28,653 nt of DNA, taken from Acetobacteraceae bacterium (lineage in GTDB: Bacteria > Pseudomonadota > Alphaproteobacteria > Zavarziniales > Zavarziniaceae). The notes under the pieces are model-generated. The model was not told the DNA's origin, ran no database searches, and worked only from the letters and a program-made list of their open reading frames with translations. Where the stretch lies: the NCBI GenBank assembly GCA_947379865.1, contig CANCOY010000045.1, forward strand, positions 1-28,653, written 5' to 3'. Position numbers and translations under genes: made by a program. Shown one piece after another: positions 20,794 through 28,513 of the stretch; position 1 is the stretch's first letter, and every line of letters starts with the position of its first letter.

Positions 20794-22181
20794 GGGGCAA
20801 TCGCCCGGCGAGAGACGAGGGCAAAGCGGGCCGCCAGCAGCACGGTGGCCGCCACCACCCCCACGGTCAGCCCGGCAAACAGGCCCAGCGCCCCATAATC
20901 GGCCCGGAAGGCCAGCAGGCCGCCGATGGGAATGGCGAGAGCCCAGAAGGCGACCAGTTGCAGGGCGGTGGGAATCCAGACATCGCCGCAGCCCCGCAGC
21001 GCCCCCATGCACACGCCCTGAAGCCCGTCAAAGACCACGAACCAGCCCGCCAGCCCGATGGCCGGAATGGCCACGGCCCGCACGGCGGGATCATTGGTAT
21101 AGATGGCGGCAATGCCTTCGGCGAGGCTGCCAAAGCTGAGGCCGATGGCCCCGGTCAGCACCACCACCAGCAGCATGGCGGCCCAGCCGGCCCGGGCCAT
21201 GTTCACCCGGTCGTGCCGCCCCACCGCCTGGCCCACCCGCACGGCACTGGCGGTGGACAGGCCCACGCCGATCATGAAGACCGTGGCAATGAGGTTCATG
21301 GTGATCTGATAGCCACCCAGCGCTGCCGGCCCCAGATAGCCCGCCATCAGCACCAGGCCGGAAAAGCTGCCCGCCTCCAGCCCCTGCGCCAACGCCAGGG
21401 GATAGCCGAGGCGGCGCAGGCGACGGCCGAGCGCCGGCATGTCATGCCGCAGCGTATGGGACAGGGTGCCGCGCACGCCCAGCTCAACACGGTCCCGCAG
21501 CCGCCAGACATAGAGGGCGAGCGTGGCCCCCATCAAAAAGCGCGTCAGGGTCATGGCGAGCGCTGCACCCGGGGCGCCATGCTCGCCCACCCACAGCCAG
21601 GCCAGGCCGGCGCTGATGAGATTGCCGCCGATCATCACCACCAGGCCGGCGCGCGGGCGCCCCAGCCCCTCCAGAAAGAAGGTGCAGGCGTTGAACACCA
21701 GCACACCCGGCATGCCCCAGCCAAGGATCGCCGCCACCAGGCCGGCCCGCTCTGCCAGGTCGGGCGCGTGGCCCATGCTGGCAAAGACCGGCCCCGCCCC
21801 CTGCAGCAACAGGCCGATGACCACCCCAAAGCCCAGCGCCTGCAGCACGCCCACCCGCAGCACGGCGCCACAGCGGCCCTGTTCCCCCGCGCCATGGGCC
21901 TGGGCCACCAGCACCAGCACGCCTTGTGACAGGCCGATGCCCACCAGCATCAGCACCAGCTGCGGCGCCATGGCAAGGCTAAGCGCCCCCAGCTCCATTC
22001 CGCTCCCTTGGCCGCTCCCCTGGCCGCCCCCCTGGCTGCCCGCATGCCCCACCAGGATCGTGATGACGATCAGCATGGACAACACCGCCGCCCGCGCCAG
22101 CGCCACCGGCAGGCCCAGCCGCAGGGTCTCCAGCAGATGCCGGGCAAAGGACAAGGGCAGCGGCACGCTCAACTGGCTCAT
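20787..22181 (-). CDS. MATE family multidrug exporter
   Basis: Inner-membrane cation/drug antiporter of 464 residues with about 12 helices in two MatE halves. Typical lines are LRLGLPVALARAAVLSMLIVI near the start, APQLVLMLVGIGLSQG, the loop WVGEHGAPGAALAMTLTRF between halves, and FMIGVGLSTASAVRVGQAVG in the second half. The ATG at 22181 has GGGCGAG upstream and starts just before helix 1; the longer frame to 22343 crosses the intergenic region. The first loop holds a Gly/Gln/Ser tandem repeat (GGGQGSGQGSG) not normal for the family. The substrate is unknown. It points the same way as chvI, which starts 106 bases after its stop, but chvI seems to have its own promoter. Confidence 0.92.
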   Translation of the reverse strand: MSQLSVPLPLSFARHLLETLRLGLPVALARAAVLSMLIVITILVGHAGSQGGGQGSGQGSGMELGALSLAMAPQLVLMLVGIGLSQGVLVLVAQAHGAGEQGRCGAVLRVGVLQALGFGVVIGLLLQGAGPVFASMGHAPDLAERAGLVAAILGWGMPGVLVFNACTFFLEGLGRPRAGLVVMIGGNLISAGLAWLWVGEHGAPGAALAMTLTRFLMGATLALYVWRLRDRVELGVRGTLSHTLRHDMPALGRRLRRLGYPLALAQGLEAGSFSGLVLMAGYLGPAALGGYQITMNLIATVFMIGVGLSTASAVRVGQAVGRHDRVNMARAGWAAMLLVVVLTGAIGLSFGSLAEGIAAIYTNDPAVRAVAIPAIGLAGWFVVFDGLQGVCMGALRGCGDVWIPTALQLVAFWALAIPIGGLLAFRADYGALGLFAGLTVGVVAATVLLAARFALVSRRAIAPA

Positions 22182-22294
22182 GATCTCGCCCGGCAACAGA
22201 AACGGCCGCGAGCATAGACGGGACTGGGGCCGGCTGCATCCGGGGGGAGGGCTTGCCCTTAGCCTGTTAGGCATTTTTTCATGATCATCTGAAA

Positions 22295-22330
22295 GCCTTT
22301 GCGGAGCACCTGATCCCGCTGCGCAAAGGC
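22295..22330 (+). promoter_or_regulatory. 12-bp inverted repeat before the HipA-like gene
   Basis: GCCTTTGCGGAG (22295-22306) and CTGCGCAAAGGC (22319-22330) pair at 11 of 12 positions around a 12-base loop. The second arm ends 11 bases before the ATG, in the place of a ribosome-binding site, and no other such site is visible. It is either an RNA hairpin that limits translation or an operator. The rest of the 160-base gap from 22182 holds a possible -35 (TTGCCC, 22253-22258) and a T-run, without a convincing -10. Confidence 0.65.
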
Positions 22331-22341
22331 GGCCACACGGC

Positions 22342-23133
22342 ATGATCGAACGGGCAACCGTCCTTAGTGTTCATCGTTTGGCAAGGCAGGGCCGCACCCG
22401 CCCGCTGGTTGCCAACTGTGCGTTGAGGGATGGGACCCAGGTTGATGTGATCTGCAAGCTGTCAGCCGGGTGTGAGGAAGGTGTCATTCATCTTGCCAAG
22501 GAGGCGTTGGCGGCCTGCCTTGCCATTGACCTTGGGCTGCCTGCCCCGAAACCCTATCTCGTCGAAATCCCGCGCGGTCTTGAGGCGGCCATGCAGGATG
22601 GCGACGTGGCCAAGCGGATCGGTCACAGTTCGGCCCTCGCCTTTGGCTCAACGCGGGCGCCTGAACAGTTTGCGACATGGCTGCCAGGAAGCCGCATTTC
22701 AGAGGTGATGCTGCCGGTGGCGGCGGCGATATTCCTCTTCGATGCGATCATCCAGAACCCCGACCGGCGCGACACCAATCCGAACTGCCTTACAAGTGGC
22801 CAGGAAATCCGCATCATTGATCATGAGCTTGCCTTTCCCCATCTCTGGATTGCCGGCTGGAAGCCACCATGGCAGACCGGTGGCATGGATCTGCTGGCGC
22901 GGCCGGGGCAGCACATTTTCTTTGCCCAACTCAGGCACAGAAACATCGACTTCACACCACTGCGTGCTGCATGGGCAGGCTTGTCCCGGGCGCAGTTGGA
23001 AGCGTACAAAATGGCCATGCCGGTCGAATGGGCCGCGGGCCAGACGGCGATCGACAAGGCGCGTGGCCTGATCGCCGACGCACGTGACAGGATTGATGAC
23101 TGCCTCAGCGAACTCGGGAGGATACTGGCATGA
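22342..23133 (+). CDS. HipA-like Ser/Thr kinase-domain protein
   Basis: Product of 263 residues related to the short HipA-like kinase family (HipA_2 type), without the HipA N-terminal subdomain. Kinase landmarks are readable: Lys39 in VDVICKLS (ATP phosphate), Glu54 in HLAKEAL, the catalytic segment QNPDRRDTNPN (Asp141, Asn146/148) and the metal-binding Asp160 in RIIDHELAF. HipA toxins phosphorylate a tRNA synthetase or translation factor; the target here is unknown. No HipB-type helix-turn-helix partner is adjacent. Instead the gene overlaps a DUF3037 gene by ATGA, a pairing seen in other genomes, which suggests that DUF3037 is its partner. The start is the first ATG after a strong hairpin. 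Codon use seems less GC-extreme than in neighbours, hinting at transfer. Confidence 0.82.
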   Translation: MIERATVLSVHRLARQGRTRPLVANCALRDGTQVDVICKLSAGCEEGVIHLAKEALAACLAIDLGLPAPKPYLVEIPRGLEAAMQDGDVAKRIGHSSALAFGSTRAPEQFATWLPGSRISEVMLPVAAAIFLFDAIIQNPDRRDTNPNCLTSGQEIRIIDHELAFPHLWIAGWKPPWQTGGMDLLARPGQHIFFAQLRHRNIDFTPLRAAWAGLSRAQLEAYKMAMPVEWAAGQTAIDKARGLIADARDRIDDCLSELGRILA

Positions 23134-24017
23134 CAGCGTTATCCGAGGCCTATAGCTACATCGTCCTGCGCTATGTCCACGATGTGGTTTCCGGCGAATG
23201 CGTCAACGTGGGCCTGGTGCTGGTTGCGCCTGGTCAGGCCAGGCTGCTGGCGCGAACCCGGACAACCTTTGGCCGCATCCGTCAGATGTTTCCCGACCTG
23301 CATGTGCCGGCCTTCAAGGAGGCGATGGCAGCCATTGGCCGGGGCGCCGACAGCGTCAGACTGCGGCTTGAGGCCGGCGACCTCGGCACCGGATCGCCCA
23401 ATGCCCTGCTATGTGGGCGGATGATCCTGCCTGATGATGACAGTTCCCTGCAGTGGTCCGAGATGGGTGCCGGTCTCTCCGGTGACATCGACCAGACCTT
23501 CGCCGACCTCTACAGGCGGTTCGTCACCCGGCATGACCGCGCCGCGCCCCGCCGCAAGCAGGATGAGGACATCTGGCGCCCGCTTCGCCTTGGTCTGCAG
23601 CAACGCGGTGTGGATATCCCGTTCGAAAGAAAGATCGTCACCGGCAAGACCGACTCCATCGCCTTCGAGCATGCCTGGAAGAACGGGCGTTGGCATGTCT
23701 ATGAGCCGGTTTCACTTGATCTGGCAGATGCCGAGGGCATCAGGGAAAAGGCCCGCCGCTGGCGCGGTCACCTGTCGGCGGTGGAGGATGGTCTGCGTGA
23801 GGAGGTAAATCTCCTGCTGCTTCTGGGGCGGCCAGGCGATGAGTCCCTTCTGGAGGCCTATAGAAATGGTGTCGATATTCTCCGGGGCTCTTCCTGCGCA
23901 CCGAGGATCGTTGAAGAGAACGAGCTTGGCCATCTGCTGGCAGAGATCGAGGATGATGTGCGCCTGCACCAGTCGGCCTCCAACGCGGTTCGACCAACCG
24001 CCCTCGACCTTCCGTGA
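23130..24017 (+). CDS. DUF3037 family protein, partner of HipA-like kinase
   Basis: Product of 295 residues. The family signature is at the N-terminus: YSYIVLRYVHDVVSGECVNV (8-27), followed by GLVLVAPGQARLLARTRT. The rest is mixed alpha/beta with an acidic/basic C-terminal part. There is no helix-turn-helix, membrane segment or catalytic motif I can recognise. The ATG overlaps the end of the kinase gene (ATGA), so the two proteins are made together. Its stop overlaps the GTG of the next gene (GTGA). It may be an antitoxin or substrate of the kinase, but nothing in the sequence proves which. The function of DUF3037 is unknown. Confidence 0.85.
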   Translation: MTALSEAYSYIVLRYVHDVVSGECVNVGLVLVAPGQARLLARTRTTFGRIRQMFPDLHVPAFKEAMAAIGRGADSVRLRLEAGDLGTGSPNALLCGRMILPDDDSSLQWSEMGAGLSGDIDQTFADLYRRFVTRHDRAAPRRKQDEDIWRPLRLGLQQRGVDIPFERKIVTGKTDSIAFEHAWKNGRWHVYEPVSLDLADAEGIREKARRWRGHLSAVEDGLREEVNLLLLLGRPGDESLLEAYRNGVDILRGSSCAPRIVEENELGHLLAEIEDDVRLHQSASNAVRPTALDLP

Positions 24018-24757
24018 TTGAAGCCCCTTTCCCACCAAGCCCCACCCCCCCAGCCCCCGCCGATCAGGCCCGCGCGCTGGCGCGTTCGCTCGACACGGCG
24101 ACGCTTGCCACGGGGCTGGGGGAGGCGCGCTGGCCTTATGCGTCGCTGGTGCTGCTGGCGGTTGATCATGACGCCAGCCCCCTGCTGCTGGTCTCGCGGC
24201 TGGCGGAGCATACGCGCAACATGTTGGCGGACGGGCGGGTGTCCTTGCTGCTGGATGGCACGGCCGGGCTGGAAAGCCGATTGACGGGGCCGCGCGTCAC
24301 CCTGCTGGGGGAGGCGTCCCTCAGCGACGAGCCCCGCCACCGGGCGCGCTTTCTGGCGCGGCATCCCGAGGCGGCGCTCTATGCAGATTTTGCCGATTTC
24401 GCGATCTGGCGGGTAGAGCCGCTGCGCGCCCATCTGGTAGGCGGCTTTGGCAAGATCCATTGGGTGGAGGGCGCGGCCTTTGTCGGCCCCGCTCCCCCGG
24501 CCCTGATGGCGGCCGAGGCGGAGATCGTGGCGCACATGAACGCCGACCATGCCGAGGCCGTGGGCCTCTATGCCCGGGTGCTGGCCGGGCGTGAGGGTGA
24601 GGGCTGGCAGATGACCGGCTGTGATGCCGAGGGCTGTGATCTCAGGCTGGGGGGCGCGGTGGCGCGCATTCCCTTCGCACATGCAGCAAAAGATGCTGCA
24701 GCGGCCAGAAAAGAGCTGGTTTCCCTCGTCCGGACGGCCCGCAGCACTGAAAGTTGA
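24014..24757 (+). CDS. HugZ-like FMN-binding split-barrel protein with DUF2470 domain
   Basis: Product of 247 residues. The N-terminal part (about 15-150) is a pyridoxamine-5'-phosphate-oxidase-like FMN barrel (DTATLATGLGEARWPYASLV, then LVSRLAEHTRNMLADGRVSLL). The C-terminal part (about 168-245) is DUF2470 (EIVAHMNADHAEAVGLYA, then IPFAHAAKDAAAARKELV). HugZ proteins of this layout degrade heme to release iron, while others have no known substrate. The His/Asn-rich helix HMNADHAEA is the usual metal or heme-near segment. The GTG start overlaps the DUF3037 stop; an ATG is not available in the first 60 residues. A function in heme use is suggested by family only. It is not clear whether it belongs to the cassette upstream or to the pckA side. 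Confidence 0.88.
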   Translation: MIEAPFPPSPTPPAPADQARALARSLDTATLATGLGEARWPYASLVLLAVDHDASPLLLVSRLAEHTRNMLADGRVSLLLDGTAGLESRLTGPRVTLLGEASLSDEPRHRARFLARHPEAALYADFADFAIWRVEPLRAHLVGGFGKIHWVEGAAFVGPAPPALMAAEAEIVAHMNADHAEAVGLYARVLAGREGEGWQMTGCDAEGCDLRLGGAVARIPFAHAAKDAAAARKELVSLVRTARSTES

Positions 24758-24781
24758 CGGATCTCAGATCCACTTTATGAA
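24754..24781 (+). promoter_or_regulatory. Possible pckA promoter with palindrome in spacer
   Basis: TTGACG (24754-24759) and TATGAA (24776-24781) with a 16-base spacer. The perfect palindrome GGATCT-C-AGATCC (24759-24771) fills most of the spacer. It starts at the stop codon of the HugZ-like gene. The transcript would have a leader of about 165 bases before pckA. A regulator could bind the palindrome, but which one is unknown. Confidence 0.4.
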
Positions 24782-24951
24782 CTTTTCGTCGCAGAGGGGT
24801 CGGATTCGCATTGCACTCCGGCGCGCCCGCGCTTATTTCGTGGCAGCACTCTTACAAGTGGTCGAGCGCGCCTTCCCGTGAAGCAGCGGGAAAACGGGCT
24901 AGGACACCCGAAAGCGCCCGTACCCAGATCCCACCTTCGGCGGAGGAAGCC

Positions 24952-26559
24952 TTGCAGCAGTCCGGTCCCTATATCTCCAGTCATGGCCTTGATATTCACG
25001 GCATCCACAATGTCGTGCACGCCTACTGGAACCTCGACACGCCTCAGCTCATTGAGGAATCCGTCCGTCGGCACGAGGGTGTGATCGCGCAGGGTGGCCC
25101 GCTGGTGGTGCGCACCGGCCAGCACACCGGTCGCTCGGCCAATGACAAGTACATCGTGAAGGAGCCCGGCTCCGACGCACATATCTGGTGGGGCAAGTCC
25201 AATACCCCCATCGCCCAGGAGAAGTTTGCCGGCCTGCGCGCCCGCATGCTGGCCTATCTTCAGGGCCGCGAGCTGTTCGTGCAGGACCTGTGGGGCGGTG
25301 CTGATCCCAGCTATCGCCTGGGCGTGCGCGTCGTCACCGAGAGCGCCTGGCACAGCCTGTTCATCCGCAACCTGCTGATCGAGCCCAAGGCCGAAGAGCT
25401 GCCGGGCTTCCTGCCCCAGTTCACCATCATCCATGCGCCGCATTTCCACGCGGTGCCCGAGATTGATGGCACGCGCTCGGAAGTGGCCATCGTGGTCGAT
25501 TTCGCCAGCCGCACCGTCCTGATCGGCGGCACGTCTTATGCCGGCGAGATCAAGAAGTCGGTCTTCACCATCCTCAACTACCTCCTGCCCGAGCGCGGCG
25601 TGATGCCGATGCACTGCTCGGTCAATGTGGGCGAGCGCGGTGATTCGGCGATCTTCTTTGGCCTGTCGGGCACCGGCAAGACGACCCTGTCGGCCGATCC
25701 GCACCGCACCCTCGTCGGCGATGACGAGCACGGCTGGTCGGATGATGGCGTGTTCAACTTCGAGGGCGGCTGCTACGCCAAGATGATCCGTCTGTCGCCC
25801 ACGGCCGAGCCGGAAATCTATGCCGCCACCCGCCGCTTCGGCACCGTGCTGGAAAACGTGGTGATGAACCCGGAGACCCGCGAAGTCGATCTCGACGACG
25901 CGAGCTATGCCGAGAACACCCGCGGCGCCTATCCCCTGTCGTTCATCCCGAACGCCAGCCGCACGGGCGTGGCCGGCCACCCTGAGAACATCATCATGCT
26001 GACGGCTGATGCCTTTGGCGTGCTGCCCCCGATCTCGCGGCTGTCAGCCGACCAGGCCATGTACCACTTCCTGTCGGGCTACACCGCCAAGGTTGCCGGC
26101 ACGGAAAAGGGTCTCGGCAACGAGCCGCAGGCGACGTTCTCCACCTGCTTTGGTGCGCCCTTCATGCCGCGCCACCCGTCGGTCTATGGCAATCTCCTGA
26201 AGGAGAAGATCGCCCGGGGCGACGTGAAGTGCTGGCTGGTGAATACCGGCTGGACCGGTGGCGAGTTTGGCGTTGGTCATCGCATGCCCATCGCCCATAC
26301 CCGCGCCCTGCTGAAGGCAGCCCTTGATGGCAGCCTGGCCACGGTCTCCACCCGCACCGACCCGAACTTCGGGTTCCAGGTGCCGGAAAGCTGCCCGGGC
26401 GTGCCGTCCGAGGTGCTGGACCCGCGCCAGACCTGGGCCGACAAGGCGGCGTACGACGCCAAGGCCCGCGATCTCGTCGGCCGTTTCATCAAGAACTTCG
26501 AGCAGTTCGAAGCCCATGTTGATGAAGGCGTGCGCAAGGCCAGCCCCAAGGCAGCCTGA
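24952..26559 (+). CDS. pckA: Phosphoenolpyruvate carboxykinase (ATP)
   Basis: Cytosolic gluconeogenic enzyme that turns oxaloacetate and ATP into phosphoenolpyruvate, ADP and CO2; 535 residues. Seen: RTGQHTGRSANDKYIV near the start, HCSVNVGERGDSAIFFGLSG leading into the P-loop GLSGTGKTTLSADP, the metal/kinase-2 region GDDEHGWSDDGVFNFEGGCY, and NTGWTGGEFGVGHRM. The start is TTG at 24952: GGAGG stands 5 bases upstream and the following residues (QQSGPYISSHGLDIHGI) match the family N-terminus. The frame is open to 24811 but that part is not PckA-like. In related bacteria the gene is usually divergent from chvI. Here about 4.2 kb lie between them. A strong terminator follows. Confidence 0.96.
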   Translation: MQQSGPYISSHGLDIHGIHNVVHAYWNLDTPQLIEESVRRHEGVIAQGGPLVVRTGQHTGRSANDKYIVKEPGSDAHIWWGKSNTPIAQEKFAGLRARMLAYLQGRELFVQDLWGGADPSYRLGVRVVTESAWHSLFIRNLLIEPKAEELPGFLPQFTIIHAPHFHAVPEIDGTRSEVAIVVDFASRTVLIGGTSYAGEIKKSVFTILNYLLPERGVMPMHCSVNVGERGDSAIFFGLSGTGKTTLSADPHRTLVGDDEHGWSDDGVFNFEGGCYAKMIRLSPTAEPEIYAATRRFGTVLENVVMNPETREVDLDDASYAENTRGAYPLSFIPNASRTGVAGHPENIIMLTADAFGVLPPISRLSADQAMYHFLSGYTAKVAGTEKGLGNEPQATFSTCFGAPFMPRHPSVYGNLLKEKIARGDVKCWLVNTGWTGGEFGVGHRMPIAHTRALLKAALDGSLATVSTRTDPNFGFQVPESCPGVPSEVLDPRQTWADKAAYDAKARDLVGRFIKNFEQFEAHVDEGVRKASPKAA

Positions 26560-26606
26560 GCCATCTGATCCGGCACCGCGCGCACGCCGCGTGGTGCCCA
26601 AACGCA

Positions 26607-26644
26607 AAACCCCCTCCCGGTCGCCCGGGAGGGGGTTTCTTTTT
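26607..26644. terminator. Strong terminator between pckA and SMP-30 gene
   Basis: Perfect 14-bp stem (AAACCCCCTCCCGG with CCGGGAGGGGGTTT) and a 4-base loop, followed by TTTCTTTTT on the plus strand and by TTTT on the minus strand. It can stop transcripts from both convergent genes. A second imperfect hairpin (GGCACC...GGTGCC) lies just before it at about 26572-26598. Confidence 0.93.
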
Positions 26645-26664
26645 GGGTTCTGAGCTGTCGCCGG

Positions 26665-27600
26665 TCAGGCGGCGAAGTTCAGCCGCAGGCCCGGGCGCGG
26701 CCAGCGCATCTTGTAGAGCGTGCCGGTGCCGGAACACGTCACCCAGGCGTCCTGCATGTCGGCGCCACCAAAGCAGATGTTGGTGGTCAGCACGTCGGGC
26801 AGGGGATAATGCTCGAACTTGCCAAGGGCGCTGAAGGTCTCCTCGCCGGCCGGATCAAAGGCGGTGATGCCGCCGTTGACGATGGTCGCAACGCACACCT
26901 TGCCGCCAGCCTCCACCGCCAGGCTGTCGAGCAGCTGGTAGTTGGGCAGGGTGGCGACGACGCGGCCGGGGAACAGGATATTGCCTTCGGCAATCTTGCC
27001 CGGCGCCTCGATCCCGAAGGCCCACAGGCGCCCGGTCATGGTATCGGCCATATAGACCGTCTTTTCGTCGGGTGAGAGGCCGACGCCATTGGGCGAGGTC
27101 ATGCGGTCGCGCACGCAGGTGATGGAGGAGCCATCGGCCTTGGCATAGAACAGGCCGCCATAGGTGGCGGTGGTGGCGCTGGAGGTGCCGTGGTCGGTGA
27201 ACCAGAAGCCGCCGCTCTTGTCGAACACGAGGTCGTTCGGGCCGTTCAGGCGGCGCTCGCCGGCATGGGTATAGATCGTCTTGCAGGCGCCGGTCTTGAT
27301 ATCGACCCGCTGGATGTAGCCGCCCGTGTGCTCCGGCGGCGTGGGGCCGGGCAGGTTCAGGCCATCGACCTTGTGAAACTGGAAGCTGCTGCCGTTATTG
27401 GCAACATAGATGGCGCCATCGGGGCCAAGGGCCGCACCATTGGGGCCGCCACCGGTCTTGGCGACGGTTTCCTTGCGCCCGTCCGGGAACACGCGGGTGA
27501 GTTCGCCCGCCTCGATTTCGGTCAGGATGACCGAGCCGTCATTCATGGCAATCGGCCCTTCCGGGAACCGCAAACCGTCTGTTACCAACTGGATATCCAT
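26665..27600 (-). CDS. SMP-30/gluconolactonase/LRE family protein
   Basis: Six-bladed beta-propeller lactonase of 311 residues. The metal-binding pattern of the family is visible: Glu14 in LRFPEGPIA, GPNGAALGPDGAIYVANN, RLNGPNDLVFDKSGGFWFTD, and SPNGVGLSPDEKTVYMADT, with the conserved Asn/Asp ligands. Such enzymes hydrolyse sugar acid lactones (for example gluconolactone) or related esters. No signal peptide is seen. The ATG at 27600 has GGGAGA 5 bases upstream and gives the usual start; a frame extending to 28083 is not protein-like. The gene is isolated, convergent with pckA. A GntR-like palindrome lies 64 bases upstream of the start. Confidence 0.92.
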   Translation of the reverse strand: MDIQLVTDGLRFPEGPIAMNDGSVILTEIEAGELTRVFPDGRKETVAKTGGGPNGAALGPDGAIYVANNGSSFQFHKVDGLNLPGPTPPEHTGGYIQRVDIKTGACKTIYTHAGERRLNGPNDLVFDKSGGFWFTDHGTSSATTATYGGLFYAKADGSSITCVRDRMTSPNGVGLSPDEKTVYMADTMTGRLWAFGIEAPGKIAEGNILFPGRVVATLPNYQLLDSLAVEAGGKVCVATIVNGGITAFDPAGEETFSALGKFEHYPLPDVLTTNICFGGADMQDAWVTCSGTGTLYKMRWPRPGLRLNFAA

Positions 27601-27663
27601 CACGCGCTCTCCCTGCACGGCCACCTCACCACGGGCAGCCTGTGCCCCAAGCTTATCCAAGGA

Positions 27664-27678
27664 TGGTTGGGGCAACCA
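27664..27678. promoter_or_regulatory. Palindrome TGGTTG-GGG-CAACCA
   Basis: Perfect 6-bp arms around 3 bases, 64 bases upstream of the SMP-30 gene. The TGGT...ACCA form resembles operators of GntR-family regulators, which often control sugar-acid catabolism. No regulator gene is adjacent, so this is a candidate site only. Confidence 0.45.
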
Positions 27679-27780
27679 GCCTTTCTTGGGATTGGTGTGA
27701 GGGGGTGGGATTTGTGATTGTGCGAGCCGTTCCGCTCTTGGCGTATTTCTGCCACATGATTTTCTGGCAGTGAGGCGTTC

Positions 27781-28041
27781 ATGGAAAAAGCACAGGCTCT
27801 CCCCACCGCCGGGGCGCCGCCGGTGGTGGCCGGAACCAGTGAGCTCCAGACGGCAGCTTCTGAGGCGCCGCGCCGAGGGGGTCTCAAGGAACTGCTGGCG
27901 TCCGCACCCCTTGAGGATGTGGATCTTGAGCGGCCGGGGACTTGGGCCGCAAAACGGCTCTCTGAGCCCTTCTACCCCTGCCTCGGCATGCCCGGGGGCA
28001 GCATCTTCACTCGCTCTCACTTTCTGGGCGAAACTGACTAA
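27781..28041 (+). CDS. Hypothetical small protein
   Basis: Open frame of 86 residues with a reasonable ribosome-binding site (GTGAGG, 5 bases before ATG). No family is recognised with confidence. The stretch GGLKELLASAPLEDVDLERP resembles the Leu/acidic-Pro tail of some antitoxins, but there is no DNA-binding domain in front. The 3' end overlaps the end of the convergent VapC45-like gene by 35 bases. It could be a real small protein or a chance frame in GC-rich DNA. Confidence 0.35.
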   Translation: MEKAQALPTAGAPPVVAGTSELQTAASEAPRRGGLKELLASAPLEDVDLERPGTWAAKRLSEPFYPCLGMPGGSIFTRSHFLGETD

Positions 28042-28513
28042 TCGTTGCAAGGGGTCGGATTCCCCGCGCGCGCTGCTGCGCACGGGTTTGAATTCTCGGG
28101 TCGCGCAGCTGTTCCAGCCCTGTGATGGAAGGCGTCCAGGTCATGGGCATGCGCCAGGATGTGCCGCGTTCGGCCATCTTCATGTGCTCCACCAAAGTCG
28201 GCCACCATCTCATGATGAAAGCCGCCCGGCCGGCGGCCTTCATCCTTGACCAGGCGGGAGATGGGAAATAGGCGATCAGGCCACTTTCCGTGTAGGCGAC
28301 CAGATCGACCCAATGTTGCAGGATGTTCGCGTCACCTGAAACGACGGCGTGGCCGCCTGCGTTGGCAAATCCCGTTATCCATGTTGGATCGGATGTCCCC
28401 GGCGGATGGACGTCACGCACATAGCTGATTTCGAGGCCCGACGTGTCGGACAGAAAGGCCTGGAGGGTCCTCGCTACCCTCCAGGAAACATTCTCATCCA
28501 GGCGAACCTTCAA
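28007..28513 (-). CDS. VapC45-like PIN-like toxin
   Basis: Product of 168 residues of the PIN-like family paired with DUF433 antitoxins (VapC45 type). The N-terminus KVRLDENVSWRVARTLQAF carries Asp6, DVHPPGTSDPTW gives Asp42, and HAVVSGDANIL gives Asp61: acidic residues expected for a metal-dependent RNase site. The middle line GLIAYFPSPAWSRMKAAGRAAF is conserved in the family, while the last 40 residues are basic and variable. The start is TTG at 28513, which overlaps the antitoxin stop (TTGA); no ATG is in frame nearby. RNase activity on RNA is inferred from the family. It is the second gene of a toxin-antitoxin pair whose first gene is cut by the window edge. Confidence 0.82.
   Translation of the reverse strand: MKVRLDENVSWRVARTLQAFLSDTSGLEISYVRDVHPPGTSDPTWITGFANAGGHAVVSGDANILQHWVDLVAYTESGLIAYFPSPAWSRMKAAGRAAFIMRWWPTLVEHMKMAERGTSWRMPMTWTPSITGLEQLRDPRIQTRAQQRARGIRPLATISQFRPESESE

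Noticed and set aside
24841..24856. Sigma-54-like element TGGCA-6-TTACA before pckA
   Set aside because: The -12 GC is AC and no enhancer-binding site is seen; one such near match is expected by chance.
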